From assembly GCF_003074135.1 (NCBI RefSeq), contig NZ_PPDK01000005.1:51493-115492 (forward strand): a DNA stretch of 64,000 bases, given 5' to 3'. The position numbers and the translations under genes were made by a program. This document shows positions 10,449-19,359 of this stretch, piece by piece (position 1 is the stretch's first letter; each line of letters starts with the position of its first letter). This stretch comes from Euzebya tangerina (lineage in GTDB: Bacteria; Actinomycetota; Nitriliruptoria; Euzebyales; Euzebyaceae). Below the pieces are notes generated by a model that made no database searches, was not told the origin of the DNA, and was given only the letters and a program-made list of their open reading frames with translations.

Positions 10449-11534
10449 ATGACCGACATCACCATCACCGGCTTCGACGACCGTGCGGCTGGAGAGTTGC
10501 AGGAGTTGACCCTGCACCTCAACGACGAGCACACCGACACACTCGCTCTGGTCGCCGGTCTGCCGGATCCCTCCGACGGTGCGTCCGTTGTCGCAGTGTC
10601 GCCGGACGTGGTCACCTTCGTCGACACCAACGGCGGTCGCCACAACATCGCCTTCGCCGCAGATGTGTCATCGCTGGAGACCCTCCAAGGGGAGTTCATG
10701 CGGCTGCTCGGCGAAGCGCGGGCTTCTGCGCCGCCCGATCTGGCGCTGACCTCGCTGGAAGAGGAGTTCGCAGCCACGGCTGGTCTGCCGACCCTGCACA
10801 CCACCGTCGTCGCAATCGAGGACGTCTCAGCCGGGATGCGTCAACTGACCCTACGGGGAGGGCTTGAGGAGTACGAGCCGGGTTCCCCCGACCAGTTCGT
10901 GTTCCTGATGACGGGTGGGGCGGACGGCGGAGCCCTGACCGACGAGCAGACCTTCGAGTCCTACGTCGAGGCTGACGCGGAGACCCGTGCCGCTGGCGCG
11001 TACTACACGGTGCGAGGTGTTAGGACCGATGCCCACGGGCGACCGGCGGAACTCGATCTATGGATCGTGCGCCATGACCACCCCGGCACCGTTGCGGCGT
11101 GGGCCGACGGCGTCGAGCGAGGCACACCCGTCGCGATCTGGGGGCCCCGCAGCAACTACAAGCCGCCCGAACCAACCACGCAGGTCGCCCTGCTTGGAGA
11201 CGAGACGGCCCTACCGGCCATCGGGGCCATCCTCGACGATCTGCCTGCTGACCGGTCGGCCACTGCTGTCGTTGAGGTTGCCGACCCCACCCACGTCGTT
11301 CCGCTGCCGGCAAGCGCGCGCATCGATGTGACCTGGTTCTTCCGCGACGGAGAACCTGCCGGCGCAACCGAGCGCCTGCTCGGGGCTCTCGAACAGATTG
11401 ACGCTCCCGCGGATCAGACCAGTTGGTTCGGAGCGGCCGAGGTGCGGGTCGCGGGCGCGCTTCGACGCCACCTTCGACACGACCGCGACCTTCCCCGTGA
11501 CCGGGTGATGGTCACCGGCTACTGGCGTCGCTGA
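10449..11534 (+). CDS. DUF2470-siderophore-interacting protein (SIP) fusion
   Basis: A 361-residue protein of two parts. Residues ~1-100 resemble the DUF2470 domain found at the C-terminus of haem-utilisation HugZ-type proteins (LTLHLNDEHTDTLAL, then a beta region). Residues ~115-361 form a SIP flavoreductase: an FAD-binding barrel (YYTVRGVR, near the RxYTxR motif of the family) and a NAD(P)-binding lobe (LLGDETALPAIGAIL), ending in the typical VTGYWRR. SIP proteins reduce ferric siderophores and release iron in the cytoplasm. DUF2470 suggests additional haem or iron-ligand binding; that is inference. An IdeR-like box lies ~100 bases upstream. Its 3' end overlaps the convergent nucleotidyltransferase fragment by 16 bases. 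Confidence 0.85.
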   Translation: MTDITITGFDDRAAGELQELTLHLNDEHTDTLALVAGLPDPSDGASVVAVSPDVVTFVDTNGGRHNIAFAADVSSLETLQGEFMRLLGEARASAPPDLALTSLEEEFAATAGLPTLHTTVVAIEDVSAGMRQLTLRGGLEEYEPGSPDQFVFLMTGGADGGALTDEQTFESYVEADAETRAAGAYYTVRGVRTDAHGRPAELDLWIVRHDHPGTVAAWADGVERGTPVAIWGPRSNYKPPEPTTQVALLGDETALPAIGAILDDLPADRSATAVVEVADPTHVVPLPASARIDVTWFFRDGEPAGATERLLGALEQIDAPADQTSWFGAAEVRVAGALRRHLRHDRDLPRDRVMVTGYWRR

Positions 11535-11752
11535 GCCTGCTCTGACTCAGCCGTCAAGGCCGCCCGGAGCACCGGCAGCGCAAGGTGGTCCTTGGGCCTG
11601 GCGAGAGCCTCCTTCGACCGCACAACGTCGGCCAAACGAGCCACCTGGAACCGGCGCCCCTGCAGTTCCAACGTCACCACCTGATCCCCAAGATCCTCGT
11701 ACCGGCCAACGCCTGCAAGTTCGGGAAGAAGACGGCGAACGTCGAGGGTCAC
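11519..11752 (-). pseudogene. C-terminal remnant of a nucleotidyltransferase-type protein
   Basis: A 77-residue frame whose end (VARLADVVRSKEALARPKDHLALPVL) matches the C-terminus of MNT/AbiE-like nucleotidyltransferases, which typically end in a LIxxKxxAGRPKDLxDLexL pattern. The catalytic GS..D.D part normally found at the N-terminus is absent; such proteins usually run to about 180 residues. It starts by ATGA overlap with the XRE-type gene upstream. Such pairs resemble HTH/nucleotidyltransferase toxin-antitoxin loci. The truncated length suggests a decayed partner, although a genuine short gene cannot be excluded. Confidence 0.5.
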
Positions 11753-12069
11753 GATGAGACGACCTCGACCTCATCGACGAGTCGCACCCATCCCTCCCAC
11801 GCATCGATCCGCTCCTCGACCGTCAAACCCCGGAACCAGCGTGCCAGTGCCAAGTCATGACACTGGTCGTCCATCGTGCGCCGAGGCACCAGTTCAAGTT
11901 CATGACCCAACGCCGTGAGGATTCTCTCCATGGTGTCGAAGCGCGGCACGACCGTCCCTGACTCGTACCGTGCGATCGCCGACTGGGAGGTACCCACCAA
12001 AGCCGCCACTGCGCGCTGGGAGAGCCCACATCGTTGGCGAGCCGTGCGGAGCAGTTGCGAAGCTGACAT
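11749..12069 (-). CDS. XRE-family helix-turn-helix protein
   Basis: A 106-residue DNA-binding protein. The HTH lies at residues ~5-60 (GLSQRAVAALVGTSQSAIARYE), followed by a short C-terminal region containing RWFRGLTVEERIDAWEGW. Comparable proteins precede nucleotidyltransferase-type toxins, and here the downstream gene is only a C-terminal fragment. It may survive as a solitary regulator. The start codon is an ATG with no strong ribosome-binding site. Confidence 0.75.
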   Translation of the reverse strand: MSASQLLRTARQRCGLSQRAVAALVGTSQSAIARYESGTVVPRFDTMERILTALGHELELVPRRTMDDQCHDLALARWFRGLTVEERIDAWEGWVRLVDEVEVVSS

Positions 12070-12148
12070 GTCGGATCCGTGACCCTGGGCGATGCTCGAA
12101 ATGGTATCACCCTGAGCATGGTGCTCATCAGAGCCTTACTCGCTCTGC

Positions 12149-12835
12149 TCAGGCGGTGCTTGTTGAGGCCAAGGACCTCAACATGCGCTCCAAACTCCAC
12201 TCGAAGACCGAGTCTGGGTCTTCCGGCATGGCCAGAAAGCCGTCCTGCATGGCCGCGAGGCTTGGGTACTCCTCGACATCGAGTGCGGCCATGAACGCCA
12301 TCGTGTCCGCCACGCCCTCGGCACCGCCACGCTGCATGAACCGATCGGTCTTGCCGATGGCCGCGGTGAGCCAGGTGAGGAACAGGTTGTAGGCCTGAGC
12401 CAACTCGTCGCCAACGTGCCCCAAGTCATGCAGGCGGGCCGCGATGCCATCGCCAAGAGCCAGGCCATGTGGTCCTGTCGCGCCGGCCTCCATCAAGTAC
12501 GCCGCCAAGCCCGGGTTGGCAAGGCCAACGCGTCGCATGTCCCAGGCCATGGCTCGCAACCACTCGATGGGCTCGACCGTCTCGGGCGGCGTCACGACGG
12601 TGCTCATGATCGTGTCGGCGATCGCCTCGCCGACCTGCTGCCGATCGGGTAGGTAGTGGTAGATCGCGGTTGGCCACACACCCAGACGGCTGGCCAGGCG
12701 GCGCATCGACAGGCGCTGAAAGCCCTCTTCGGCGACAATCTCAACGCCGGCCGCGAGGACGGCCTCCCGAGTGAGACCGTCCTCGCCCGATAGCTCGTCA
12801 GAGCGATCAGCGGAACGGGCAGCAGCGCGTGGCAT
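12149..12835 (-). CDS. TetR-family transcriptional regulator
   Basis: A 228-residue regulator. The N-terminal HTH domain (about residues 20-65) has the TetR core RLASRLGVWPTAIYHYLPDRQQV; the C-terminal helical ligand domain is specific to the subgroup and gives no ligand. It is divergent from nothing: both neighbours are on the same strand, and the TMEM165-family gene lies 21 bases upstream, so it may be co-transcribed with that metal transporter. Target genes are unknown. Confidence 0.85.
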   Translation of the reverse strand: MPRAAARSADRSDELSGEDGLTREAVLAAGVEIVAEEGFQRLSMRRLASRLGVWPTAIYHYLPDRQQVGEAIADTIMSTVVTPPETVEPIEWLRAMAWDMRRVGLANPGLAAYLMEAGATGPHGLALGDGIAARLHDLGHVGDELAQAYNLFLTWLTAAIGKTDRFMQRGGAEGVADTMAFMAALDVEEYPSLAAMQDGFLAMPEDPDSVFEWSLERMLRSLASTSTA

Positions 12836-12856
12836 TGGACCTGAGCCTACTGGTGA

Positions 12857-13438
12857 TCAGCTGAGTCCCTGAACCAGCAACAGCACTCCGAAGACGGCGA
12901 ACAGCGCCGCCGACGCAAGTCGAACGGGTCGCTCGGGAAGCGCCCGCCCCGCCACACGACCGATCACGACCCCGACGGCGCCGGCCGCGAGGATGCCGAT
13001 GCTGGCTCCGACCCAGACCGCCACAGCACTACGCGCGTCCGCCGCCAGCGTGGCCGTTGCAAACATCGTCTTGTCACCGAGTTCGGCGACGAACAGCGCG
13101 ATGGCGGAGCGCAGGACGATGGCTCCGGTGCCGTTCGAAGCTGCGCCTGGCTCACCATCGTCCCGTGCTGCGCCGTCGTCACTGCCGCGAAGTGTCCAGA
13201 GCGCGAAGCCCAGAAAGGCCAGCCCACCGCCGATCTGCACCGCGGTCGTGGGCAGAGCAGCCCCAAGCACCGCTCCGATGGCGACTGACAGCGTGGTGGC
13301 GACGAGGTAGCCGATCGCCACCCCGGTCAGCACGGGGCCTAGCCGGTTCCGAGCACCGAGTCCGAGTGCCACCAGCTGTGTCTTGTCACCGAGTTCGGCG
13401 AGGAAGACCACCCCAATGGCGGTGAGGACGCTCTCCAT
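12857..13438 (-). CDS. TMEM165/GDT1 (UPF0016) family cation transporter
   Basis: A 193-residue membrane protein with two repeats of three helices, each with the family signature: FLAELGDKTQL near the N-terminus and LFVAELGDKTMF near residue 120. The E-x-G-D-K-T motifs line the ion path in this family, whose bacterial members export manganese (MneA/Mnx type) and eukaryotic members move Ca2+/Mn2+. Length is normal. The DNA around the two motifs is nearly identical, showing the internal duplication. A manganese role fits the surrounding metal genes, but the substrate is inferred. Confidence 0.9.
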   Translation of the reverse strand: MESVLTAIGVVFLAELGDKTQLVALGLGARNRLGPVLTGVAIGYLVATTLSVAIGAVLGAALPTTAVQIGGGLAFLGFALWTLRGSDDGAARDDGEPGAASNGTGAIVLRSAIALFVAELGDKTMFATATLAADARSAVAVWVGASIGILAAGAVGVVIGRVAGRALPERPVRLASAALFAVFGVLLLVQGLS

Positions 13439-13445
13439 GAGCCGC

Positions 13446-13955
13446 CTAGCGGCCGGTGGCCGAGATGGGAACCACCAGCGGAGTGGCCGACACCGGATCG
13501 GCGATGATCTGGGACTGCAGGGCGAACACCGCCTGCACCAGTTGCTCGGTGACGATCTCCGTCAGCGGGCCCTCCGCGACGATCTTGCCCTCGCGCAGGG
13601 CGATCTGATTGTGGGCGTATCGGCAAACCAGGAGGAGGTCGTGGAGCACGATGACCAGGGTGCGATCGTCCGCCTCGTTGAACTCGGCCAGCGCGTCCAG
13701 TGCGTCGCCCTGATGGGCGACGTCGAGGTGCGTCGTGAGCTCGTCCAGCAGCATGACCGGGGTCTCCTGAGTTAGTGTCATCGCAATCCAGACGCGCTGC
13801 CGTTGCCCGCCGGAGAGCTGATCGACGGAGCGCCCTGCCAGCTCACGGCTACCGGTGGCATCCATCGCTCCTGTAACGGCGTCGTGGCCCTCCCGTCCCC
13901 ACTGCGACAGCCACGACTGGTGGACGAGGCAGGCGCCGCCCAGCATGGCCAGCAC
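13446..13955 (-). pseudogene. Remnant of a siderophore ABC importer ATPase (FecE-type), Walker A missing
   Basis: The 169-residue frame matches the C-terminal two-thirds of FecE/FepC-type ATPases: LSGGQRQRVWIAM signature, Walker B region, H-loop VLHDLLLVCRYA and the usual VPDPVSGTPLVVP-like tail (DPVSATPLVVPI). The N-terminal Walker A and Q-loop are gone, and the first residues (ACLVHQSWLSQW) look like a damaged version of the usual ARGRYPHQ..W segment. Walker B reads LLDELTT where the family has LLDEPTT. The frame is interrupted right where the VapC-like gene ends (14007), so the 5' part appears to have been replaced by the toxin-antitoxin pair. It is non-functional as an ATPase. Confidence 0.75.
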
Positions 13956-14006
13956 GAGGGCGGTGCCGCCAGTGGCGCACAGGCTCGTAGCGATCGGCGG
14001 CGCCCT

Positions 14007-14429
14007 CTACGCCAACGGGTTGATCCACTGGACATCAAACCTTGCAAAGTCCGCATCTGTCGACACCACGGCGACACCGTGATGCCGGGCCAGTGCGGCG
14101 AGAAGGGCGTCGGTCGTCAGCGGACCCCTGACCTCGTGCTTGGTCAACACGTCCAGAAAGACCTCATCGAAGCCGGCTCCGGCTGACGGTGTCCACGCCC
14201 GAGGAGCCGACCGCCACGCGCGAATCTGATCAGCGGCACTCGCGGGTGAGAGCGGATGCTGCAGGGCCCTCGGGTTGGTGGCGATCCGGTAGAAGGCCGA
14301 GAGGGACAGCCACGGCAGGCCCACTCGAGCCTCGCCGTTGAGCGCCGACTCGAGCCATCGTCGCGCACGGTCGTGGCTCGGGTCGTCAGCGTTGCGTGCG
14401 TACAGCAGCACGTTCGCGTCGACGATCAC
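14007..14429 (-). CDS. PIN-domain ribonuclease toxin (VapC family)
   Basis: A 140-residue PIN protein. It has the expected acidic residues: D4 in MIVDANVLLYA, a Glu/Asp in the centre, and D in STDADFARF near the C-terminus, which coordinate Mg2+ for RNA cleavage. Length is typical for VapC. It overlaps the antitoxin gene by 4 bases (ATGA), the standard arrangement. RNA target unknown. Confidence 0.85.
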   Translation of the reverse strand: MIVDANVLLYARNADDPSHDRARRWLESALNGEARVGLPWLSLSAFYRIATNPRALQHPLSPASAADQIRAWRSAPRAWTPSAGAGFDEVFLDVLTKHEVRGPLTTDALLAALARHHGVAVVSTDADFARFDVQWINPLA

Positions 14430-14674
14430 CGCTGGGCGGGACCCTCGAGGTGCTCCAGCGCTGCCGCGATGTCGTCCATCGGCACCAACGCCGCACCCAT
14501 GCTGCTGACCTCCTGACGAAAGGGAGCAGGATCGGGCTGGTCGGCCAGCGCGACGGCCCGCCGTACGAGCTCATTGACGGCTTCGCTGAGCCGAAGGCCA
14601 CGTTCGGCGCGTAAGGCCTCCACAGCTTGAAGGACATCGTCATCGAGGTTGACCGTCGTGCGCACGGGCTGCAT
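14426..14674 (-). CDS. Ribbon-helix-helix antitoxin (VapB-like)
   Basis: An 82-residue protein whose first ~45 residues form a ribbon-helix-helix domain (RTTVNLDDDVLQAVEALRAERG, then LSEAVNELVRRAV). The C-terminal tail would wrap the PIN toxin. It is first in the operon; RHH antitoxins bind their own promoter as dimers, and a short direct repeat lies just upstream of the ATG. Confidence 0.85.
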   Translation of the reverse strand: MQPVRTTVNLDDDVLQAVEALRAERGLRLSEAVNELVRRAVALADQPDPAPFRQEVSSMGAALVPMDDIAAALEHLEGPAQR

Positions 14675-14690
14675 TCTAGCATCGGCCTAT

Positions 14691-14704
14691 GATGCAGTGA
14701 TGCA
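14691..14704. repeat. Direct repeat upstream of vapB-like gene, operator candidate
   Basis: GATGCA-GT-GATGCA, two identical hexamers eight bases apart centre to centre, lies 17 bases upstream of the antitoxin start. RHH dimers commonly bind such short direct or inverted pairs. Binding is inferred. Confidence 0.3.
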
Positions 14705-14717
14705 ACCCGCCTGGCGG

Positions 14718-17700
14718 TCACTCCGATCGAGTGGCGTCCACCAGTTCGGTAGCCACGGTGCTTGGCAGCGCCGCGGTGCCGCCCAGGACCACCACGCGGT
14801 TCGGGTCGAACTCCCCGATCACGTCTGTGGTGAGGCTGGCGCGCTCGACGTCGGCCAGTAGCAGCAGGCCCCCCTGCGCCGCGACGGCCGGACCGGATAC
14901 CAGGGCGTCAGGCCAATCGGCCCCTGTCGCGACCCAGACCTGGTCCGACGGCACGCCATCGGCCACGGCACGCTCAGCCATTGCAGCGGCCGTCTCCACG
15001 CGGCCGACCCCGGCGACGCGCTCGACCACCGGGACCAGATCACCGATCTGGCCGGCCACGGCTTCTGACACGGCCGCGGTGCCACCGACGACCAGCGCCG
15101 ATGTGGCTCCCAGATCGCTGATGGCGCTTGCGGTCGCGGCCGGCAGCGCGTCCGTCTCCACCAGCAGGACCGGCACACCCGTCGACCCGGCGTACGTGGC
15201 AGCCGCCAGGGCATCCGGCCAACCACGTGACGGGTCGCCGTCGGCACCCTCCGCGATGACGACGGTCTCGCCCCCGACCCGCTCCGCAACAGCCGCCGCC
15301 GTCGCGAAGCGGTCATCTCCGGCCACTCGGTCGATGCTCAGGCCGGCGTCGGTCAGGGCGTCGGCCACCTCGGTACTGAGTGCGGCCTCACCACCGAGGA
15401 GCACCGCCGTTGAGGCACCGAGCTCCTCGATGACGTCGGTGGTGGCCTGCGGAACGCCATCGGTGTCGGCCAGGAGGATCGGAGCCTCGAGTTGTGCGGC
15501 CAGCGGCGCTCCTGATAGGGCATCGGCGTACTCGTCGGCTCGAGCGATGACCACCGTGTCGACCGGCGTGTCGAAGGTGTCGCGGGCAACCTGTGCTGCC
15601 GTCGTTACGCGGCTGTCGCCAGCCACGCGGACGACCTCGGTCAGGGCCATGGGCTTGTACTGCCAGGTGGCGTACAGCTCCAGCTGATCGGCTGCGTGCG
15701 GCGATCGGGGGTCTCCGGACTGACCGGGGGCGATCACGTTGACGGCTGAGCGGATCTCGCCCCCGCCCAGGGCGACGATCTGGTTGTAGGTGCCTCGATT
15801 GTGGTACGGCGTGTCGGGAACCTGCAGGGCACCCACCGAGCTCCACGACAGCACCGGTGCGTCGATGGTCCAGGTCGTCGGGTCATCGCTGCCGTACTCG
15901 GCCGTCAGCGCATCGAGCGTGGCGACCAGGGTGGCCGTCAGCGCCTCGCCGAGGTCAGCCCCGTCCAGCCAGTCGTGGGCCAACGGGAGCCCTGCATCCT
16001 CACCCTGGAGCAGCCGGGCGATGACCTGGGACCGCGTCACCGCGTTGCCGACGATGTCGTCGAGCTCGTCGGCGACCACAGCCTGGTCGACCGCGGCGAC
16101 CCAAGCGTGGAACAGCGTGGCGGTTCCGTCATCGGTGGTGCCGTCGCCGTCGGCATCGGTTTCGAGCCGGTCCCAACCCTCCAGCCGTGCAACCGTGTCT
16201 GCCAGTCGAGGATCGGCCGAGACGTCGACCAGGGCCAGCATGCCCTCCAGCAGGTTCGGCGCGAACACCGCACCCGCGGAGCCCTGCGTGCTGTAGTCCG
16301 CGGCAGCGGTCAGACCAGCCGTCCGGTTGATGTCCTCCAGAGTCGCAGTCGTCGCGGTGCCGGTGTCCAGGTCCTCCAGCAGGTCCAGCAGCGTTCGGAC
16401 CCGGTGGACCGGACCGAACCCGGAGGTCCCACCCCCGTTGTTCTGCCAGCCGGGCGCGGGCTTGTTGTTCCACTGCGCAATCCAGCCCTGCTCAGGGTTG
16501 ACGGCGCGGGGGAGGTCGGCGGGGTCCACGAAGCCGTCCCACTCGGCCGAACCGTCACCCGGAACGGGCAGGAACGACAGGCCGGCGGGACGCACGGGGA
16601 AGCGACCCGAGTGGTAGTACGCGATGTTGCCCTCGACGTCGGCGTACATGACGTTGAAGTTGTAGGCGTTGCGGTCCACGGCCTCGCCGAAGCTATCGAC
16701 GTCATCAGCGGCCGCGTAGTCCAGCCATGCCTCCATGCTGTCGAGCTCGGCACCGCGCGCGGGGTTGGCGAAGGTGAAGACCGTGCCGTCGGCCTGGCCG
16801 ATGACCGGACCGTGGACGCCCTCGCAGATCTGCTGCTCGACCGGATCACCACCGGCGACGCTGATCGTCTCGATCCGACAGTCCAGTGGCACGTCCTCGC
16901 CATCGAAGTCGACGGCGGTGGGGTCGTCTTCAGATAACGGCTCGGCGAAGATGTCGGCTGAGGGGCCGGCGCCGGTGGTGAGCGTCCACGCGTGGGTGTC
17001 GGTGACGCCGATGGTGACCAACGGCACGCCGGGCAGGGCCATGCCGGTGACGTCGTAGTTCGGGCCGTGCAGGGCCAACTCGAGGTTGATCTGCGGCGCC
17101 GTGTAGCCCATCTGCGGACCGCCGAGCAGCAGTGCCGAGCCGTCGGCCGACCACTCCGGTCCCAGGACGACGGCGTTGGAGGCCGGCGGCGGAGCGACCC
17201 CGGACTGCCGGGCAGCTTCGGCCATGGCCTGCCCGAACGGCTCACCCGCCGGCAACGGCGGCAGGTCTGCGGGGACCTGGGTCACCGGACCTGTGGTCCC
17301 GGCCCCCGTGGCACCGGCGAACCCGATCGGGGTGGCGGTCGCGGCCGTGTCGATGGTCGTCGGCGACGTGGGATCATCCAAGAAGTGGGTGTCGGCGAAC
17401 GCCTCCGCGCCCTCCTCCTCCCCCAGCGACTGCTGCAGCGCCATCAACTCCGCCAGATCGTCCAGCTGATCGGGGAAGCGGATGCCGAAGTTGTCCGCGA
17501 TCACCACCATCTGACCGATCACGTCCTCGACGGTCCACGGCTGTGGCGTGATGCCCTGCGCCAGGTACTCCGGCGGCAGCGCCCCGGTGGCCGTCGCCTC
17601 ATCGATCCAGGCGTTGAAGCCCTCCACATAACCGTCGAGGATCGTGCGAACGCGTTCCGAGGCCGCGTCGTACAGCTCGGTGTACCGCGCCTGACCGCCG

Positions 17701-18026
17701 TAGACGGTGCGGATCTCCACGTCGGAGGCGACGAAATCGGCACCGAGCACCTCAGCCTGCCGGCCTGACCCCAGCCGCCGCAGCACGTCCGCCTGCCACA
17801 GGCGGTCCTGGGCCGTTGCGTAGCCGGCGCCGCGCCACAAGGAGCGCTCATCGTCGGCCGTGACGACCGGCACGCCGTAGGAGTCGCGGAGCACGGACAC
17901 CCCATCGGGTTCGGGCAGCGGATCCGGCAGCGGAGGCAGGTCCTGCCCGGTGGCAGGGACGGCCGCTACTGCGAGGACCAGGGCCAGGACCAGGAGAAGG
18001 CGGACAGGCGTGGTGATGACTGGCAT
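14718..18026 (-). CDS. Secreted penicillin-acylase-family (Ntn hydrolase) protein with three CWB2 repeats
   Basis: An 1102-residue exported protein. The signal peptide covers about residues 1-27 (hydrophobic LLLVLALVLAVAAVPATG). The penicillin acylase (S45) part spans ~40-810: the alpha-chain start VSVLRDSYGVPVVTADD, a linker, then the candidate autocleavage site with nucleophile Ser283-Asn284 in PPPASNAVVLG, followed by GGPQMGYTAP and a late YHNRGTYNQIV segment. The last ~285 residues are three CWB2 repeats, each with an R-x-A-G-x-x-R...TAA start and a VLLGG/VVGG end, expected to hold the enzyme on the cell wall. Homologues hydrolyse beta-lactams, N-acyl homoserine lactones or related amides; the substrate here is unknown. 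The ATG at 18026 is chosen over an upstream frame start because it precedes the signal peptide. Confidence 0.88.
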   Translation of the reverse strand: MPVITTPVRLLLVLALVLAVAAVPATGQDLPPLPDPLPEPDGVSVLRDSYGVPVVTADDERSLWRGAGYATAQDRLWQADVLRRLGSGRQAEVLGADFVASDVEIRTVYGGQARYTELYDAASERVRTILDGYVEGFNAWIDEATATGALPPEYLAQGITPQPWTVEDVIGQMVVIADNFGIRFPDQLDDLAELMALQQSLGEEEGAEAFADTHFLDDPTSPTTIDTAATATPIGFAGATGAGTTGPVTQVPADLPPLPAGEPFGQAMAEAARQSGVAPPPASNAVVLGPEWSADGSALLLGGPQMGYTAPQINLELALHGPNYDVTGMALPGVPLVTIGVTDTHAWTLTTGAGPSADIFAEPLSEDDPTAVDFDGEDVPLDCRIETISVAGGDPVEQQICEGVHGPVIGQADGTVFTFANPARGAELDSMEAWLDYAAADDVDSFGEAVDRNAYNFNVMYADVEGNIAYYHSGRFPVRPAGLSFLPVPGDGSAEWDGFVDPADLPRAVNPEQGWIAQWNNKPAPGWQNNGGGTSGFGPVHRVRTLLDLLEDLDTGTATTATLEDINRTAGLTAAADYSTQGSAGAVFAPNLLEGMLALVDVSADPRLADTVARLEGWDRLETDADGDGTTDDGTATLFHAWVAAVDQAVVADELDDIVGNAVTRSQVIARLLQGEDAGLPLAHDWLDGADLGEALTATLVATLDALTAEYGSDDPTTWTIDAPVLSWSSVGALQVPDTPYHNRGTYNQIVALGGGEIRSAVNVIAPGQSGDPRSPHAADQLELYATWQYKPMALTEVVRVAGDSRVTTAAQVARDTFDTPVDTVVIARADEYADALSGAPLAAQLEAPILLADTDGVPQATTDVIEELGASTAVLLGGEAALSTEVADALTDAGLSIDRVAGDDRFATAAAVAERVGGETVVIAEGADGDPSRGWPDALAAATYAGSTGVPVLLVETDALPAATASAISDLGATSALVVGGTAAVSEAVAGQIGDLVPVVERVAGVGRVETAAAMAERAVADGVPSDQVWVATGADWPDALVSGPAVAAQGGLLLLADVERASLTTDVIGEFDPNRVVVLGGTAALPSTVATELVDATRSE

Positions 18027-18137
18027 CGACGGCTCTCTGCGCCGAGCGTGTCGGATGGGTCGCCCGGCGTGCACGGCATGGTCGGTCACCGATCGCCCCC
18101 GGGTCCAGAGGGCGTCGGCCCTGGGTAGAGTGTGCAG

Positions 18138-19238
18138 ATGCACACCGATGCTGACTCGGTTGCGCTGGTCGCAGCCCTCGAAGCACGCATCCCTGTCATC
18201 GCCGAACGGACGATCGTCCTGCTGACGACGGAGATCGAGGCGTACGCAGACCTGTCAGCCGAGCGCGCCAGCGACGTGATGGCCGTCATCGAAGGCAACC
18301 TGCTGGTCTGGTGCCGGGCGGCACGACTCGGTCGACTGCCCGTTGATGCGGAGCTGCGGCCGTTCCTCGACGGGGCCAGACGACGAGCCCGACAGGGAAT
18401 CGGAATCGATGCGCTCCTCTCGGCCTACGGACGAGGCGCGGCGGTGGCGTGGGAGACGCTCGCATCACTGGTCGACCCGGCAGATCCAGCCTCGCTCGGC
18501 GCAGCACTGGAGGTCTCGGGCTGGATCGTCCGCTACACGGATCGGGTCTCGACGGAGGTCGCCAGAGCGCACGCCGAGGAACTGGACCGACTAGCGGGCC
18601 ACGACCCAACAGCGGTCCAACGACTGCTGGACCGCGGCGCCTCCGACAGCTCCGCCTGGTGGGCCATCGTCGGGCGGCCGGAGGCGGTTCGAGCACACCG
18701 CGCGGCCGGAACGGTCGTCATCCACCATGTCGACCACGGCCTGTCGCTTGACCCCTACGTCGCAGCGCTTCTCCAGCTCGACCCCATCCCCCGGGCAGAC
18801 GCCACGATAGGTGTGAGTGGTCCATCCTCCGGACCCCTACGACCAGCCCTGGTCGACGCTGCAACGGCAGCCTCCCTGGCTGATCGCCACGGACGGGTTG
18901 GTCAGGTCACGCTGGATGACGTGCTGTTCGAAGGCGTGATCGAAGGGGCCGCTGGGGCCGTCGTGCAACGTCTCGCCATGATCGGCCGTACCATCTCCGA
19001 GCACGACCGGTTGCATCGCACGCAGTTGACCGACACGGTCACGGCCCTGGTCGCGGCCGACGGCAGTCGTCGTCTCGCGGCCGGTGCGCTCGAGGTGCAC
19101 CGCAACACCCTCGGCCAGCGCCTCGATCGGCTGGCGCAGATCACCACGCACGATCCTGCGGGCCCCCGTGGCTTGACGGTACTTGCGGCGGCCTTGTCCT
19201 TGCTCACCTCACCTCCGAGCGGCTCCGGCGAGCCCTGA
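18138..19238 (+). CDS. PucR/CdaR-type transcriptional regulator
   Basis: A protein of about 366 residues. The C-terminal ~60 residues carry the PucR-type HTH (ALEVHRNTLGQRLDRLAQITTHD; family form LxVHRNTLxYRLxRIxxLTG). The N-terminal two-thirds is a helical sensor-like region (RsbRD-like start with residues AERTIVLL...GNLLVWCRA). It is divergent from the acylase-CWB2 gene, 111 bases apart, so it may regulate that gene. The ATG at 18138 was chosen; a GTG two codons upstream is equally possible. Confidence 0.75.
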   Translation: MHTDADSVALVAALEARIPVIAERTIVLLTTEIEAYADLSAERASDVMAVIEGNLLVWCRAARLGRLPVDAELRPFLDGARRRARQGIGIDALLSAYGRGAAVAWETLASLVDPADPASLGAALEVSGWIVRYTDRVSTEVARAHAEELDRLAGHDPTAVQRLLDRGASDSSAWWAIVGRPEAVRAHRAAGTVVIHHVDHGLSLDPYVAALLQLDPIPRADATIGVSGPSSGPLRPALVDAATAASLADRHGRVGQVTLDDVLFEGVIEGAAGAVVQRLAMIGRTISEHDRLHRTQLTDTVTALVAADGSRRLAAGALEVHRNTLGQRLDRLAQITTHDPAGPRGLTVLAAALSLLTSPPSGSGEP

Positions 19239-19304
19239 GGTTGGGTCTGCATCGGAATCCTCGCGGCTGACTCCTCGAGTGCCGAATTGCAGCGACCGAA
19301 GGCA

Positions 19305-19323
19305 CGAGGTTAAGCTAACCTTA
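19305..19323. promoter_or_regulatory. DtxR/IdeR-like iron box
   Basis: CGAGGTTAAGCTAACCTTA matches 15 of 19 positions of the DtxR/IdeR consensus, with a near-symmetrical GGTTAAGCTAACC core. It lies 37 bases upstream of the 70-residue zinc-ribbon-like gene, in promoter position. Confidence 0.75.
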
Positions 19324-19359
19324 GGCCCAAACCGACTGACACCTCCGAGGCTCCAAACC

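Noticed and set aside
13446..13955. Functional ABC ATPase
   Set aside because: No Walker A or Q-loop, and Walker B is altered; treated as a relict.
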